Assembly (NCBI GenBank): GCA_950295325.1 | Contig: OX485804.1 | Coordinates: forward strand, 40,486,001-40,550,000 | Direction: 5' to 3' | Length of the DNA: 64,000 nucleotides | From: Polytrichum commune | Lineage: Eukaryota > Streptophyta > Polytrichopsida > Polytrichales > Polytrichaceae | Part shown: positions 12,869 through 24,598 of the stretch, one piece after another | Layout: each line of letters begins with the position of its first letter | Position numbering within the stretch: the first letter of the stretch is position 1 | Made by a program: the position numbers and the translations under genes | The notes under the pieces: model-generated | What the model was told of the DNA's origin: nothing | Database searches by the model: none | What the model saw: only the letters and a program-made list of their open reading frames with translations

Positions 12869-13430
12869 CTACACCATTTATGGTGTTTATTATGATGTAC
12901 ACTATTTGCAAAGGGCCTAAACTGGATGTCTAGAGGTACCAAAGTGTCACGCTTGTTGAGTGCCAATATGATACTATTCATCAACATAAGTAACTTTTTA
13001 AGTGAGAATATATTCATATTATGACATTTAGCGTAGCACATTTGGGATATTTGAGATGATATTTTGTGTTTTTGTGTGCAAGAAGAAGATGTTAGTAAGC
13101 ATACTAATGACAAGTGACATGTGTTTACTTTCTAGTATACAAGAGGAAGATATTATTGAGCATACTAATGTCAAGTGTCATTTGTGGGACACTTTAGTCA
13201 ACTTGTAGACCATTGTGTAACATAGACATACACCCCATAACATTATTAAGCATACTCATGTCAAGATATTAGTAAGTGCATTTGAACGTCAAGTGTCATG
13301 AGGTGACACTAATAATAAGTTGTTGGCCATTAGTGTAACCTAGTGTACACCTCAAAATAGGATATCACATAAATACCTCAGAATAGTGACACAATCACGC
13401 ACGTGACACTAAATACCACGAATGGTGTAG
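12869..13430. mobile_element. TIR element downstream of the kinase exons (562 bp)
   Basis: Ends are inverted repeats of about 21 bases (left CTACACCATTTATGGT, right on the other strand CTACACCATTCGTGGT). The left end abuts an 11-nt G run. The interior repeats phrases such as AAGTGTCAT and GAGCATACTAATG. There is no protein. The element sits where the kinase 3' UTR or last intron should be. Confidence 0.55.
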
Positions 13431-14149
13431 TTTTCCAGTTTGCTCGGAATAAAGAGTCCCATATGGTGTGTTCCTAACAAGAGTATGATAAATTGGCATC
13501 AACCATGGCCCTTTAACATCCTAATACTTCTTGACAAGTATTCATATTTAAGCAAGTTACTATGGGCCTCTCTACCTAATCACATGGAATTTGAAATTGA
13601 TATTTGATCTAGATACATTTTGACTTAAATTTTGTGAATTGATATGCCTACTTCAAGTTGTTCATTTTACTTCTCCTTGTTGCGGAGGGGAATTGGAAGT
13701 GCATTGTGATCTTGGTATTGTACACAATTTTATGTATGTCTCTTACATGTATAGATCATATCATCAAATTTTAACATAATATTTTAAACTTGAGCTCTTC
13801 GGGTGGTGTGTCATGTGCAGGTGAAAGTTGTGATTTGTAAATTTAAAGTGGTCAAAACTTTTCAAAAGGTGTGGTTTAAACATTGACCGTCACATGTCAA
13901 CTTCAAGGATTTGAGGTTTAATTTGTGTGAATAATGTGCTTACTTTTTGATGATTGTATCACGAATCAATGTCACAAAGTAGATCATAAAAGGTTTTTGT
14001 TGAGTTCAACGTGGAAACAATAGCAAGGTGCCATAATCCGAATGGTGAGTCTCATTGGCCCTTATTGTCCGAGGATTTTTATGTATTTTCAAGATCATCT
14101 ATAAAGTGCTGATTGTAAGCTTGGTTTGTGAAAACGTTCATGAAGCACA

Positions 14150-14470
14150 CTCATTGACATACACTTCCACTACATACATAAACATATAAATCGTGAAATA
14201 AATGGATGAAAACATAGCTTTGATGAAATTAAGGCATCTTCTTCTTCTTCTTCTTCTTCTTCTTCTTCTTCTTTTTCCAAGAGACTTCATGGCCCTCTTT
14301 TGTGAATCTACATTTACTTCAAAATTCTTGATAGCCTTTTTAAATGTACACACTGAAGAAAATCAATGCTTCTCTACCTTATGTACTATACTATGTACAT
14401 TGTTGCCTTGAATGATACCCTTGTTTACACTCACGTTAGTTTGTATGTGGTATGAAGAGTCCACCCCCCC
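14150..14470 (+). mobile_element. Truncated copy of the GGGGTGGACTCTTC TIR family
   Basis: The right end (ATGAAGAGTCCACCCC) and about 300 bases inside it match the right half of the full element at 40814-41543, including TTACTTCAAAATTC and GATAGCCTTT. The left half is missing. A (CTT)n tract has expanded inside it at 14237-14275. Confidence 0.6.
14237..14275 (+). repeat. (CTT)n microsatellite
   Basis: About 13 tandem CTT units. They make long Arg or Leu runs in the overlapping open frames, which are artefacts. Confidence 0.95.
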
Positions 14471-15116
14471 CTCTCCCCCCAAAGGAGGTTGCATTACCTT
14501 TGGTTGCAATTTTGTGAGCTTGTTAAAAATATGTAGACTTATGGATTCAATTACTATGTTCTAAATTGAATACCTATCATTTCATTCATGAAAAGTACAC
14601 ATTTATGCTTTTGTTAGTTTTGTGTAGATCATAGATCATAGTAGGCATTCATTTGATGATACACATATATCATCCCATATATAGCAAATATGTTTACCAA
14701 TTCATATGAAATATGAAAGAAGGAATTACTAACACTCTAAGAAGTAGAACATCAACATTTTTTTTAAGCTACTACATTCAAGGTACATGTGTGAATGTAG
14801 GAAAATGCAAACACCATCTCTTGTTATAGGGGGAAACAACACTTGAGGATTCAACTATTATGTTCTAAATTGATAGTAGTGATTACTTTGGAAAAGAATA
14901 TTCACCAGTTGGGAGGTTGGCTATAACCTCAAAAGGGAGAGCCAAAACAACATAATAAACACCCACTTGCTTTTCAAGGCATCATTCCACAAACAACGAT
15001 CATGACTTCCCCACAAGTAATGATTTTCAAGAAAAAAGAACCTTTGATTATTGATGCTAAGCATGTCGAAGTGATGATGTGACAACCACATTATCATCTC
15101 CAAAAACACAAAGGGT

Positions 15117-15143
15117 TCTATCTATCTATCTATCTATCTATCT
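15117..15143 (+). repeat. (CTAT)n microsatellite
   Basis: Six to seven tandem CTAT units. Similar tetranucleotide tracts recur at 56390-56404, 58162-58182 and 60190-60220. Confidence 0.95.
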
Positions 15144-15766
15144 AAGTAATTAAGCATGTGCTTCAAATCGTCGAGCATGCACCATCCATCATGCTCAAAA
15201 GTTATAGATTTTTATTGCGGGAACATATTGATCACGTATTCATGGACCAACAAAAACTACACTCATTCTTTTTAAATGAATAATTTATTTATCTTATTTT
15301 TTGGGGAGAAGTTCTTAGAAATATAAGTTGTTGGTTACACATTGAGTCCACTCAAAGACCCCCAATCATTCGGATTGAGTTATTGAGAGAAACCAATAAA
15401 AAAACTTGTCATGAAACAACCCTTTTGGCTTGGCTTCTACATGTGACACCCATTGGAAGGTCGCAAAATACATGCTTCAATTGAGCTTCAATTCACAGAT
15501 GTGTAGAACCATGTCCACACGTTGATTGATTGCAATTCAAAATCAAAAAAACAAATGCCACAAAACATAAAAGAATATAGAGTAGAATGAAAATAGTAAT
15601 GAAAACCCAAAACTAAACATAAAAGAAAGTATACACTAAAGTATATCACACGAAAGAACATAAGAAAATAAAAGATGAGAATCCAATGAATTTCCATTGC
15701 TAAAGGGGTAAAAATGAAAACCACAAAAGGTATACGGGGAACCCATTCAAGCGAAACTCATGAGGC

Positions 15767-16132
15767 ATGTGGGTGTTATTTGGTTCCTCTTCTTAACAAG
15801 ACCCCTATATCTGTTTGGTACATGGTTCGGTGAAGATCAAAGAGAAAACACTATAAAGACACATGTTTAAAAGAGATTGGACTATGTCTTCGAATATTAC
15901 TAACTACATTACACTCAATTGTGAACACAATTGGGAGACTGATGTATTTAGTCAAAGAGTCAACAATTGTGCACTTACAATAACCATAACTTAATAAGGG
16001 GAGGTCCAATTTTCAATCCGATTTCCACTGATGCATCAACATAGATTTGCGAATGCGACACAAGTTTCGTTGTGTAAAACTTATCGGTAGAAGTTGGAGA
16101 GCATGAAAAAACTAACCGAATAACACCCACAT
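15767..16132. mobile_element. MITE with GTGGGTGTTATT ends (366 bp)
   Basis: The terminal inverted repeats agree over about 19 bases (ATGTGGGTGTTATTTGGTT left, same with one change right). Interior phrases such as AAAGAGATTGGACT recur at 48020-48150 and 63590-63730, so diverged partial copies exist. It ends about 330 bp upstream of the RBM22 start codon and may overlap that promoter. Confidence 0.65.
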
Positions 16133-16461
16133 ATCTTTTGTGAACCCGGAAGGGTTTACTGAGCACTCAGCAGATACTTTAAAGCTGGAGATGACGTGGC
16201 AGCCACGTAAGCTCAGGAAGTGAGGTGGGCCCCCATTTTGGGTTCTTCACCAGCTTCTTCCTTCCTTTTGCTTTCGGAGGGCGGACAGGAGGAAGCTCGC
16301 GGTGCAAGCGACGGAAGAGAACAACTCTTCTCCGGAGGAAGACGGAGAGCGAGGTGCCTGTGTGCACCATCCATACAAAAGCGAGTAGGAAAGCTGCAAG
16401 AACTACATTAGGGGTGTGATTTGAAGAGCGTAGAGTCTGAAAGAACGAAGGAAAACAAGCC

Positions 16462-18844
16462 ATGGCGCACCGGCTACTGCGAGATGTGGAGGCTGATGGA
16501 TGGGAGAGCTCGGAATTTCCTATCATCTGCGAGTCGTGCTTGGGAGACAACCCCTACGTGCGGATGGTATGTCTCTGTTCGCTTAGTCGCTGATTTGCCA
16601 TGTCAATGCCATGTTATGGAGCTCGCAGTGGGAGGTTTATGGTTTTAGGGTTAGGTTTTCAGAGTGGTTGTTGATTTGGGGTTTTGGTGTGTGGGTGTGT
16701 GGCAGACGAAGGCAAATTTTGACAAAGAGTGCAAAATCTGCACACGGCCGTTCACGGTGTTCCGCTGGAGGCCTGGGCGTGATGCTCGGTACAAGAAGTC
16801 AGAAGTTTGTCAGACATGTAGTAAGCTAAAGAACGTGTGTCAGGTGTGTTTGCTTGACTTGGAGTATGGACTTCCCGTCCAAGTGAGAGACACGGCTCTG
16901 GGCATCAACACAAGCGATTCAATACCTAAGAGTGATGTCAACAGGGAGTTTTTCGCAGAAGAGCAGGACCGAAAGGTGTGTTTGGTTTTTTTCCGATCTT
17001 GAATCTGCACGAGTTGTGTTCTTATTGAGACGAGGGTTGCTGTGTATGTGGTCATTTTCTTTAGGTTTAGTGGGCTATTTATTGGGAACAATATTCTGTT
17101 TGGGAAATGTAGTTACAGATGTTAAAGCATGTGTTTTGATGAGGGAAGCCTGTAACAAACATTTGGATGGATTTTGTTAGACGTTGTGCTCACCATGATG
17201 TTTATGATTTCTCAGGCCAAAGCAGGGCTTGATTACGAGTCTTCATTTGGGAAAGCTCGTCCAAATGACACTATTTTGAAGCTTCAGCGGACTACACCAT
17301 ATTATAAGAGGAATCGGGCTCATATCTGCAGTTTTTATGTGCGGGGAGAGTGCACACGAGGTGCTGAGTGTCCCTATCGACACGAAATGCCTGTGACTGG
17401 AGAATTGTCACAACAAAATATTAAAGACCGTTACTATGGGTATGTTCTGTTCATGTACGGGTGTTAGAAGAGATGGAGTACATGCATTTATTATGCAAAA
17501 TACAAGGCCTTGTTGTTGCTAATGCTTAAGTCATGAGTGTCTCCAAATTTATCATTCTGATGATTCTGTGTATCGCATTCAAATTTTTAAGTTGGTCATT
17601 GCTGGTTATGTGCAAGGGAAATCTACAATGCAAAAAGCAGACAATCATCATGCATAATTGTAGTCAGGCAGTAGATTGAGTTCCAAGGTGAAGTCTGACA
17701 GTATCTTGGAAATTGTTTAGGGTTCCTCAGATTACCGACTCTCAGATAGGACATGTATCTAAGAAGAAAGTGGTACTATTCATGAATATATGTCAATGCT
17801 ATTTTTTTGGAAATGCAATGCAAGAGTTAACCTAGTCGACTTAGTATAGGTTTTTAAAAGGGGATACTTGGAGAAGTTAGGTTGCTTAGTACTCTAATTC
17901 TCAACTTTTTATACAGGCTATGACATCTAAGATGACTTGTTAGGAGGAACTTGAAATAGTCCCTAGTTTGTAAGTCCATTCTGGCCTAACATTATTTTTT
18001 CTGTGTCTTCAGTGTGAATGACCCTGTGGCGGCCAAGTTACTAAGGAAAGCTGGGGAGATGCCTTCTCTTGTGGCACCAGAGGATATGAGCATTAAAACC
18101 CTTTATGTAGGAGGCTTAGATGCCAGGGTCTCGGATGAAGATCTTAAAGACCAGTTTTACAGTTTTGGAGAGATAGAGTCGATTCGGATGGTCCCACAAC
18201 GGGCATGTGCTTTTGTTACCTACACAAGTCGAGAGGGAGCTGAAAAAGCTGCTGATAATATGGCCAACAAACTAGTTATTAAAGGCTTGAGGTTGAAGCT
18301 CATGTGGGGTAGACCACAGGTTGCAAAGGGGGAGTTGGAGGCTGGTGATAAAGATGATGGGAAGTCAAACATGGGCAGTGGAATACTGTCACATGCAGGA
18401 ATGCTCCCACGAGCAATCATTTCCCAGCAACAACAGCACCAACAAGTTCCAGGCCAAGAGCAAGCTCCTCACAACTACTTCAACCTCCCTCCACCTTCGC
18501 AGTCAAAGGAGCGCCCTTTTTATCCTTCAATGGATCCACAGCGTATGGGAGCTGTTGTGTCTGGTGGGCAGGAATCAAGTAGCTCAGAACAAGGAGAGGG
18601 TACAAATGTAGAACAGCGACCCCAGCCTGGACAGTATGGTGGGCAACCCATGGGCCAACCTCCTTATGGGTACTCACAACAAGGACCTCCACCTCATTTC
18701 CAGCATTTCCGTGGTCCCCCTCCACCATTTCCACCGGGTGGACCTCCCCCACACTCATATCAGCCATACCCTCCGCCACACTTTCAACCTGGGCCTCCTG
18801 GACCTCCTGGGCCTCCCCCACAGTTTTTCCGCCCACAGTATTGA
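16462..18844 (+). CDS. Pre-mRNA splicing factor RBM22/Ecm2 (Slt11), complete, 476 aa
   Basis: Component of the activated spliceosome that contacts U6 snRNA and the intron during catalytic activation; nuclear. Exons: 16462-16566, 16706-16975, 17216-17439, 18013-18844; GT-AG, phases close. Domains in order: an N-terminal zinc-binding region with repeated CxxC pairs (ICESC, CKIC, CQTC, CQVC; residues 20-85); a CCCH finger, C163-x7-C171-x5-C177-x3-H181 ([11 protein letters not shown] ... CPYRH); the linker [14 protein letters not shown]; one RRM (about 228-302) with RNP2 LYVGGL and RNP1 ACAFVTY; and a Gly/Pro/Gln-rich tail that keeps the family phrases NYFNLPP and DPQRMGA. The start [23 protein letters not shown] has a good plant ATG context (GCCATGGCG). 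Length and domain order match the family, so this should be functional. Confidence 0.95.
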
Positions 18845-20072
18845 GAAGTTGCACAAAAGTTTCCAATGAGGCTGCCAACTTTTGAGAACATGCAGGTTGC
18901 ATCTCATGTATGCATGGGGTGAGGCTGTTTCTCATCTAGGGACTTTGAAGATGTTCAGTCCCCTGCTCAAGAGCTGATTTCAGATCAACAGGTTGAGGAA
19001 GATGAGTAGGTTTTGATTTCGGGCCTGTATGGCAGAGTGTAGTTTGCTCCAGAAACCAAGATTTAGGAGTAGTTTGCTCCAAGAATTTTTTTGGTGGTTG
19101 CTAAGCTTATCCACAGTAGGTTGCACGAGAGGTCACCAAAATGTAACATGTAGTGGCTTCTGCCTGTAGAGGAAGTCCATGGCAGAATGTAAAAAACATC
19201 AGTGAGACTCGCAAGTGTATCAAGTGATGATCATTATTATTTGATTTCAAAGTAGAGACAACAACTTGTATGGATTAAACTCAGATTTGTGACTGGAGTG
19301 GGTGTACTTCATACTTCTGACTTTGCTGAATATACATCACTTCAATTTAATGGATGTTGAGAGAAGGGTGAGGAGATCACGTAGCCTTGTGGATGTGTAT
19401 AGTGAAGGCTCTAGCCTGGTCGAGCTGTGTATTCCATGTACAAGAGTTACAGCAAGAATTATTTAAACTTTGATGCATTTGTTTCTGAATTGCGTACAAA
19501 TTACCCAGGATCTTGAAAAAGATGTCTCCCCTTTGCAACAGATTTTTCTTGTGTGATTCGATCCCGGAGTAGTGCATGTGTGATGAGTAACATGACTATT
19601 TTTCGAAGTACACTATGCATATGATACTGTGTGGCCCACACTATTCATCATCTAGAGGAGGCAGAAATGACATCTGGTGCTACATTAAAGAATTTATGCA
19701 ACACACCAATTTTGAAGCTACACTTATCAAGATGCATAGGTAGTGTAGTTCAGTAATAACCCTGCAATTGGTAACCTCATCTCAACCAACATACTCAAAG
19801 GAAATTCAAACTTATGATGTTTGGATTCCGATCCGATGGCAAAGTATCAACAAACACAGGCATTATGAACCCTAATGAGCTTACAGAATGGTTTCAGCTT
19901 GTCTAGTTGGGGACAACAATCATTTACAAATGCACACGTTTCATCGGTAAACCAAGTTCTGTAAGATTTTAAGTTAATCTACACTTAAAGGCGAAGAGGT
20001 ATGATATGATAAGCGTTCAATCCATTTCTAGATATAAAATCCATCCTAGAAGATGTAGACACACATCCAAGA
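18845..20072. other. RBM22 3' UTR and spacer
   Basis: The first several hundred bases after the stop are probably 3' UTR (several AATAAA-like stretches, none decisive). No further gene or repeat recognised before the tRNA. Confidence 0.4.
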
Positions 20073-20154
20073 GTCGCTTTGGCCGAGTGGTTAAGGCGTG
20101 TGCCTGCTAAGTACATGGGGTTTCCCCGCAAGAGTTCGAATCTCTTAGGCGACG
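20073..20154 (+). tRNA. trnS-GCU: tRNA-Ser (anticodon GCU)
   Basis: 82 nt. A seven-pair acceptor stem (GTCGCTT with AGGCGAC) is followed by discriminator G at 20154. The D arm is GGCCGAGTGGTTAAGGC. The anticodon stem TGTGC/GTACA closes loop CTGCTAA with anticodon GCT at 20106-20108. There is a long class II variable arm (GGGGTTTCCCC) and T loop TTCGAAT. No intron. A run of T follows about 30 nt downstream. All elements needed for function are present. Confidence 0.95.
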
Positions 20155-20306
20155 ACATTGATATGCGACTCACGAGCTCTGGGCTTCTTTTGTCTCCTCA
20201 TCCTTGGTCTCCATTTATCCCTAATCTCTTAGATGCTTTTTATGTCTGCCATCAAATACAGATGAAATATGTTTATGTATAGGTAATTGCTAATGTAAAT
20301 TACACC
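20155..20306 (+). repeat. 3' flank shared with the second tRNA-Ser copy
   Basis: About 150 bases after the tRNA are repeated, at roughly 85% by eye, after the broken tRNA-Ser at 24599-25128 (second copy about 25129-25285). Shared phrases include GTCTCCTCAT, CATCAAATACAGATGA and GGTAATTGCT. Upstream of the two tRNAs the sequences are unrelated. Confidence 0.8.
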
Positions 20307-20880
20307 TTTGATATGTGAAAAGATAGATACATGTTTGTTATATGAGTGAGGCTAATCGTGACCTTTGTTGACAAGTCGTGCGCTTCTACGAGAGTTGAGA
20401 TGCTTAACAATATGTATCCAATCTCCCTCTAGACCACATAACATTATTTAGTGTGCAACTCTCGTTCCGTGAGCCCCTCATAATATACCAGTGGGATGTT
20501 CGAAAAGCTGCACATGGAGACTTAGATTCAGACCGACCTCCCAACATCCCACTATTATATTATGGAGGCCCACATCATTGAGTAATGTTATGCAACCGTT
20601 TTTGATGTATTGATGATTCATTACAACAAGTGGAGCAGCAAGATTTTGGAAAGAGGGCATTGAGACGAATGCATTAAAATTGAAACCACTTGTATGTTTT
20701 AGTTTGGAAAAGGTTTCCACTTTCAAATATCATCTTGAAATAAATTAGAAGCATTCTTTTCTAGATGGCAGATCAGCATCCGTACTTCGATATCTATGTT
20801 AGATTTGGTGTTTAATCTGAAAGCATAATATTTTTTGATTCAATCATGCAAGAGCTGCTCTACATATGTTTCATCCTAAT
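20307..20880. other. Spacer with a low-copy repeat
   Basis: No gene. Roughly 20609-20690 resembles 36327-36405 (shared GTGGAGCA and AGAGGGCATTGAGA), so a dispersed repeat is present. Confidence 0.4.
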
Positions 20881-22260
20881 CTAGGAGTACGAGTTTGCAC
20901 AACCCTCCACCGACACCAAAGGTAGTGAAGATGTTATCTTTAAACCTAGGAGCCGGTGGAAGCACCACGATCCCTGCAGTTGCGAAAGCAAATAGAACAA
21001 AACCATAGAAAGTGCCATCAAAGTGGATGTTAGCAGAAGGTTGAACCGCAATTTTGTCGCTTCTCGCTTTATGGTTGATTTGCGAAAAGGCAAGACACTG
21101 TGAGCTCCTGCTATGACTGTACCGATCGCGCAAAAGAACGACAAGCTGTTGAATGCCCAAAACCATTCCATCAGCGGATGATGCTCCAGAGACGTGTACA
21201 CGGGGTTGGATGTCGGAGGCACCGGAAATGCATTCGCGTATTGATCTTGGTAATCGGTCGTGTACCCAAGTGGTGGTTGCAACCATGCGGCAAACGTCAC
21301 GCTTGCAATCAGAGCCGCACCAACCAATATGGCGTTCGCTGCATCCACATTGGCCTGCCGCTCTCTATAGTAAGATTCGTTGTAATCCGTGACTTTTGTT
21401 GTGATTTTCAAGCGGAGGAGCTCAAAAATCTTCCCGTTCTTCTTTCTGGATGCAATGTCAAGTCCTGTCCTCCCTTCCGCATCTTCAATTGTTAGTTGCG
21501 TGTTGCTTTGTTTCAACAACCTCTCCACCACCTTTGCGTAGTGATCAACTCCCTTCTTGTGAACCCCCTCCTTAGGAGAACAACTTCGGAATATAGCATG
21601 TAGATAGCCAATGGCTTTGAACATTGGAGCTCGGAGGAACTTCTGGTGGAATTTCTTGCACTTCTCCCGCGTGGAGACATCGGGAGACTCGTGGACGAGA
21701 TACTTGGAAGAATCGGGAGATTCGAGTGCTGCCTTGTGGAGTGCAGTTTGTCCCTCTTTGTCTACGATGTTCACGGCCACGTGTATCCGTTTTCCCTCCC
21801 AGGGTAATAAGAGCTCCTCTACAATGTCCGCCCAACCCCACCATGCAGCGACATGGAGTGGTGTGTCGCCGCAAGCGACGCCTTGCACATTAGGGTCAAT
21901 GGGAAACACTTGGAGTAGCCGTTGGACCACGTCTTTGTGACCTTCGCGTGCTGCAAAGTGGAGTGCTGTCCAACCCTCGTAATTATATATATTGTGTTCA
22001 CCCGGCTCAGAGCACTTTCCCACCTTGACATTGACATTCACATCGTCGTTTTCTAAGAGCTTGGTAACCTTGTCCAATTCCCCTAATTCCGCAGCGTTGT
22101 GCAGAGGATGTCTTCCCGGCGCAACATCAGGTTCATGACCCTTAGCTTTGTTGGAGGTTACGTCGATGTAACTCGTGTCTGGCTTGTTCCCCTTCTCTCC
22201 AACATCATTGGGGCGTAGACGATCCCCATCCTCCCAATTCTGTTCGGAGCTTTGATTCAT
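20881..22260 (-). CDS. Ankyrin-repeat protein with PGG-type transmembrane domain, 459 aa
   Basis: Plant ankyrin-TM protein (ACD6/ITN1-like architecture); members act at membranes in stress and signalling, with no specific role known for this one. Ankyrin repeats: HPLHNAAELGELDKVTKLL, GWTALHFAAREGHKDVVQRLL, GDTPLHVAAWWGWADIVEELL, GQTALHKAALESPDSSKYLV and a weaker one ending GRTGLDIASRKKNGKIFELL. Then comes the PGG domain: a helix NAILVGAALIASVTFAAWL followed by QPPLGY (the usual PPGG is changed), and two or three more hydrophobic segments. I chose the Met at 22260 (MNQSSEQNWEDG); the frame is closed by a TAG at about 22316-22318, so an upstream exon is possible but not needed. The last 40 codons are open in two frames (see findings). 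Single-exon as seen. Confidence 0.85.
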   Translation of the reverse strand: MNQSSEQNWEDGDRLRPNDVGEKGNKPDTSYIDVTSNKAKGHEPDVAPGRHPLHNAAELGELDKVTKLLENDDVNVNVKVGKCSEPGEHNIYNYEGWTALHFAAREGHKDVVQRLLQVFPIDPNVQGVACGDTPLHVAAWWGWADIVEELLLPWEGKRIHVAVNIVDKEGQTALHKAALESPDSSKYLVHESPDVSTREKCKKFHQKFLRAPMFKAIGYLHAIFRSCSPKEGVHKKGVDHYAKVVERLLKQSNTQLTIEDAEGRTGLDIASRKKNGKIFELLRLKITTKVTDYNESYYRERQANVDAANAILVGAALIASVTFAAWLQPPLGYTTDYQDQYANAFPVPPTSNPVYTSLEHHPLMEWFWAFNSLSFFCAIGTVIAGAHSVLPFRKSTIKREATKLRFNLLLTSTLMALSMVLFYLLSQLQGSWCFHRLLGLKITSSLPLVSVEGCANSYS

Positions 22261-24598
22261 GTGATCTGCAACCACCAACTTCCCTCCATGATGAAGAGGA
22301 TTGCGCACATCCTAATGACATTTATTACAACAGTTTCCAACCATGTCTTTGAGGTTGCATAATGCAATTTTGGTCCCTTGGAAATGTGTGTATGCGCAAA
22401 AATTATAACATGGATGCACTAAAGCTGGTTATGCAAATCGACTCAAACAATCGACTCCAGAATACCAGCCAAGACGTGGGGCTCGAACCTAACTTGAATC
22501 ACATGAAAGCCATTGAATGACTATGAAGTTAAACACATACGGATAAGATAATGTCTTATCTTCACGACTGGCGACCTTTTATACAAACACCAACCAAGAA
22601 CAACTCTCGGGGGGAAAATCTCAAAGAGGATACTGGAACTAAACACCAACCACGGTCAGTTGAATAGCAGACGACATACATGGAATGATGAAAATCCAAT
22701 CAACCAGGTGATAGTGAATGTGGGTGCGACCCACAACACTTGAATCATGTGCCAAACCGATTCTCTTTGTAGTGAGACCATTTGTCCAGAATTAAGTAAA
22801 GAACTACTCGATAAATCATTGGTCAAAGTGAACCAATGTAGAGGAAAACTCACCTACCCAAGTGTGCTAGAATCCTTAACCCGTGGAAATGCAAGCTCGT
22901 GATCTCTGTTGTTGGAAAGCGAGTAAGCCAGTTGCACTGCGGAAGTGGTTATTAAGCACAGACACGCTCAACTGATCCGAGGAGATCCCAAGACAATGTA
23001 AGTAGACGTGAAATATATATACCAATTTTTTTGCGTTGCTTGAAGTTTTAGATTCCTCCCCACGGGCTCTCCACAGACCAAACACGCAGCAATAAAATAG
23101 TGGAGATACTACTGCGGGTGTCATGTGACCTGTCTGTAAATGTGACAAACTGTAGGTAAAGATGCTGTATGTTGTTGTATAGCCCAATCAAAGTGATCAA
23201 TTCTAGAAAGTCAAAACACTTCTTATTGTTCTTTTAAGCAACTTGTGCATTGTAATGTTCCTATTATCAGGATAGCTTGTGTCTCGTTAGCAATTGAAAG
23301 GGGATTGCAATTGAAAGTTGCCTCCTCATGCATTATTTGGATACCGTGTGTATACTTTATGAGTTTTCAAAGTGTTGCCTTTAGGTGTAACCTGAAATCG
23401 ACCTCAAGCTCTCACATGTTTCATGCTTTGTTTTTGTTTTTTGGTGCAACAAATTGGAAGAAATTCTTTGAAATAGTAACAAGTAGAACCATGGAAGGGG
23501 AGGGACCCTTCGGAGAATCAAGAAATAATGCCCATTCTAGGACGAACCTCTAGGTTGCTTAAGTTGAAATAAGTCCTTTAACACACCAAATCGATTCATA
23601 CTTGTTAACAACATCTTGGTAGGCAACATCACAAGCCCTGTGAAGATTTCTTAGTGCATGGGGTCACATGTGGCATATTAGAAAACTAGGTGCGTTAGAA
23701 GATAGGGTGCCATAAACTCTATTACATAAAATTCAGAAAATGTGAGTTCTAACAAAGCATACATTATTTGATCTGTAGGGATTTATAAATAAGGTAGGGC
23801 TTATTTGAATTGGTGATATTACCTCTACTTTAAAAGTAATATAGCATGTGTTAATTATAGCCTGAAATAAATATAATTAAGGGGGTCCAAGTTGGAATCC
23901 CCATGGTAGCTTAGGTGTGAACTAGATGATAAATATCATGACATAATCCGAAAACATGAATGACAAATCAATATACGTGGATGAAAAGAAATGTGAGTGA
24001 TTTGCACTTGGTAACAGCGAAGCTAGGGTTTGGGGCACACCTGAGTTGTTGTGTTGAAGATTGATATGGACATTGAGAGGATGTTTTGGTTGTTACGGCA
24101 AAGCTAGGGTTTAAAAATCACCTTTGTTGTCATGTCGAAGGTTGATGTGGACGTTGACTGCTCTAGTGCTCAAGTGCTCTAATTGTTGCGCATGCTTTCT
24201 ATTGTAGGTGTTGATTTACTAGCTATGAGATCAACGTTAAAGGTGCTCTGGTTGTTGTAGTAGTTGATTGCATGCTCCATTTGTGCAGATGCTCAGGTTC
24301 TTGTGCATGGTTTTCCTAGTAGATGCTCCAATTTTGGCTAGGACTTCATTGTTGAATGTGCTCCACATGTTTGTGGCATGTGTTCAAGGGTTTTTGAAAC
24401 ATTCATTGACTTAGAATTGGTTGAGAATTGCAGTTTAAGAGGGATTGAAGTTTGATTAAGAATTGGGGTTTCAAAGTGATTGAGTTTAGTTGAGTGTTGG
24501 GGTTTCAAAGAGATTGAGTTGTGGTTGAATCTGGGCATGTGATTCGTCCAGCTTCCCTCCTTCAAATCTCACGAAAGGTGGATCTCTCATTCAATTGA
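22261..24598. other. Spacer upstream of the ankyrin gene
   Basis: Contains a pol III B-box-like site on the minus strand near 22490 (GGTTCGAGCCC) with an A-box-like stretch about 35 nt before it, a possible SINE. Also holds a block at 23270-23460 repeated at about 25965-26150, and an 85-bp imperfect tandem duplication at 24005-24165 (AAGCTAGGGTTT in each unit). No protein gene recognised. Confidence 0.4.
23270..23460 (+). repeat. Low-copy dispersed repeat (second copy 25965-26150)
   Basis: The two blocks share GTTAGCAATTGAA, GAGTTTTCAAAGTGTTGCC and GGCTCTCACATGTTT-like phrases in the same order with diverged spacing. Nature unknown. Confidence 0.55.

Larger units (their letters stand above)
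13431..15766. other. Intergenic, AT-rich
   Basis: No gene recognised. Contains the CTT microsatellite, a truncated TIR element ending at 14470, and a CTAT microsatellite (15117-15143). A possible last exon of the upstream kinase (13821-13840, acceptor TGCAG, six codons then TAA) is speculative. Confidence 0.4.

Noticed and set aside
14138-14411. Poly-Arg and poly-Leu frames
   Set aside because: Pure products of the (CTT)n microsatellite.
18480-18935. 151-codon minus-strand frame, Val/Glu-rich
   Set aside because: Shadow of the Pro/Gly-rich tail of the RBM22 exon on the other strand.
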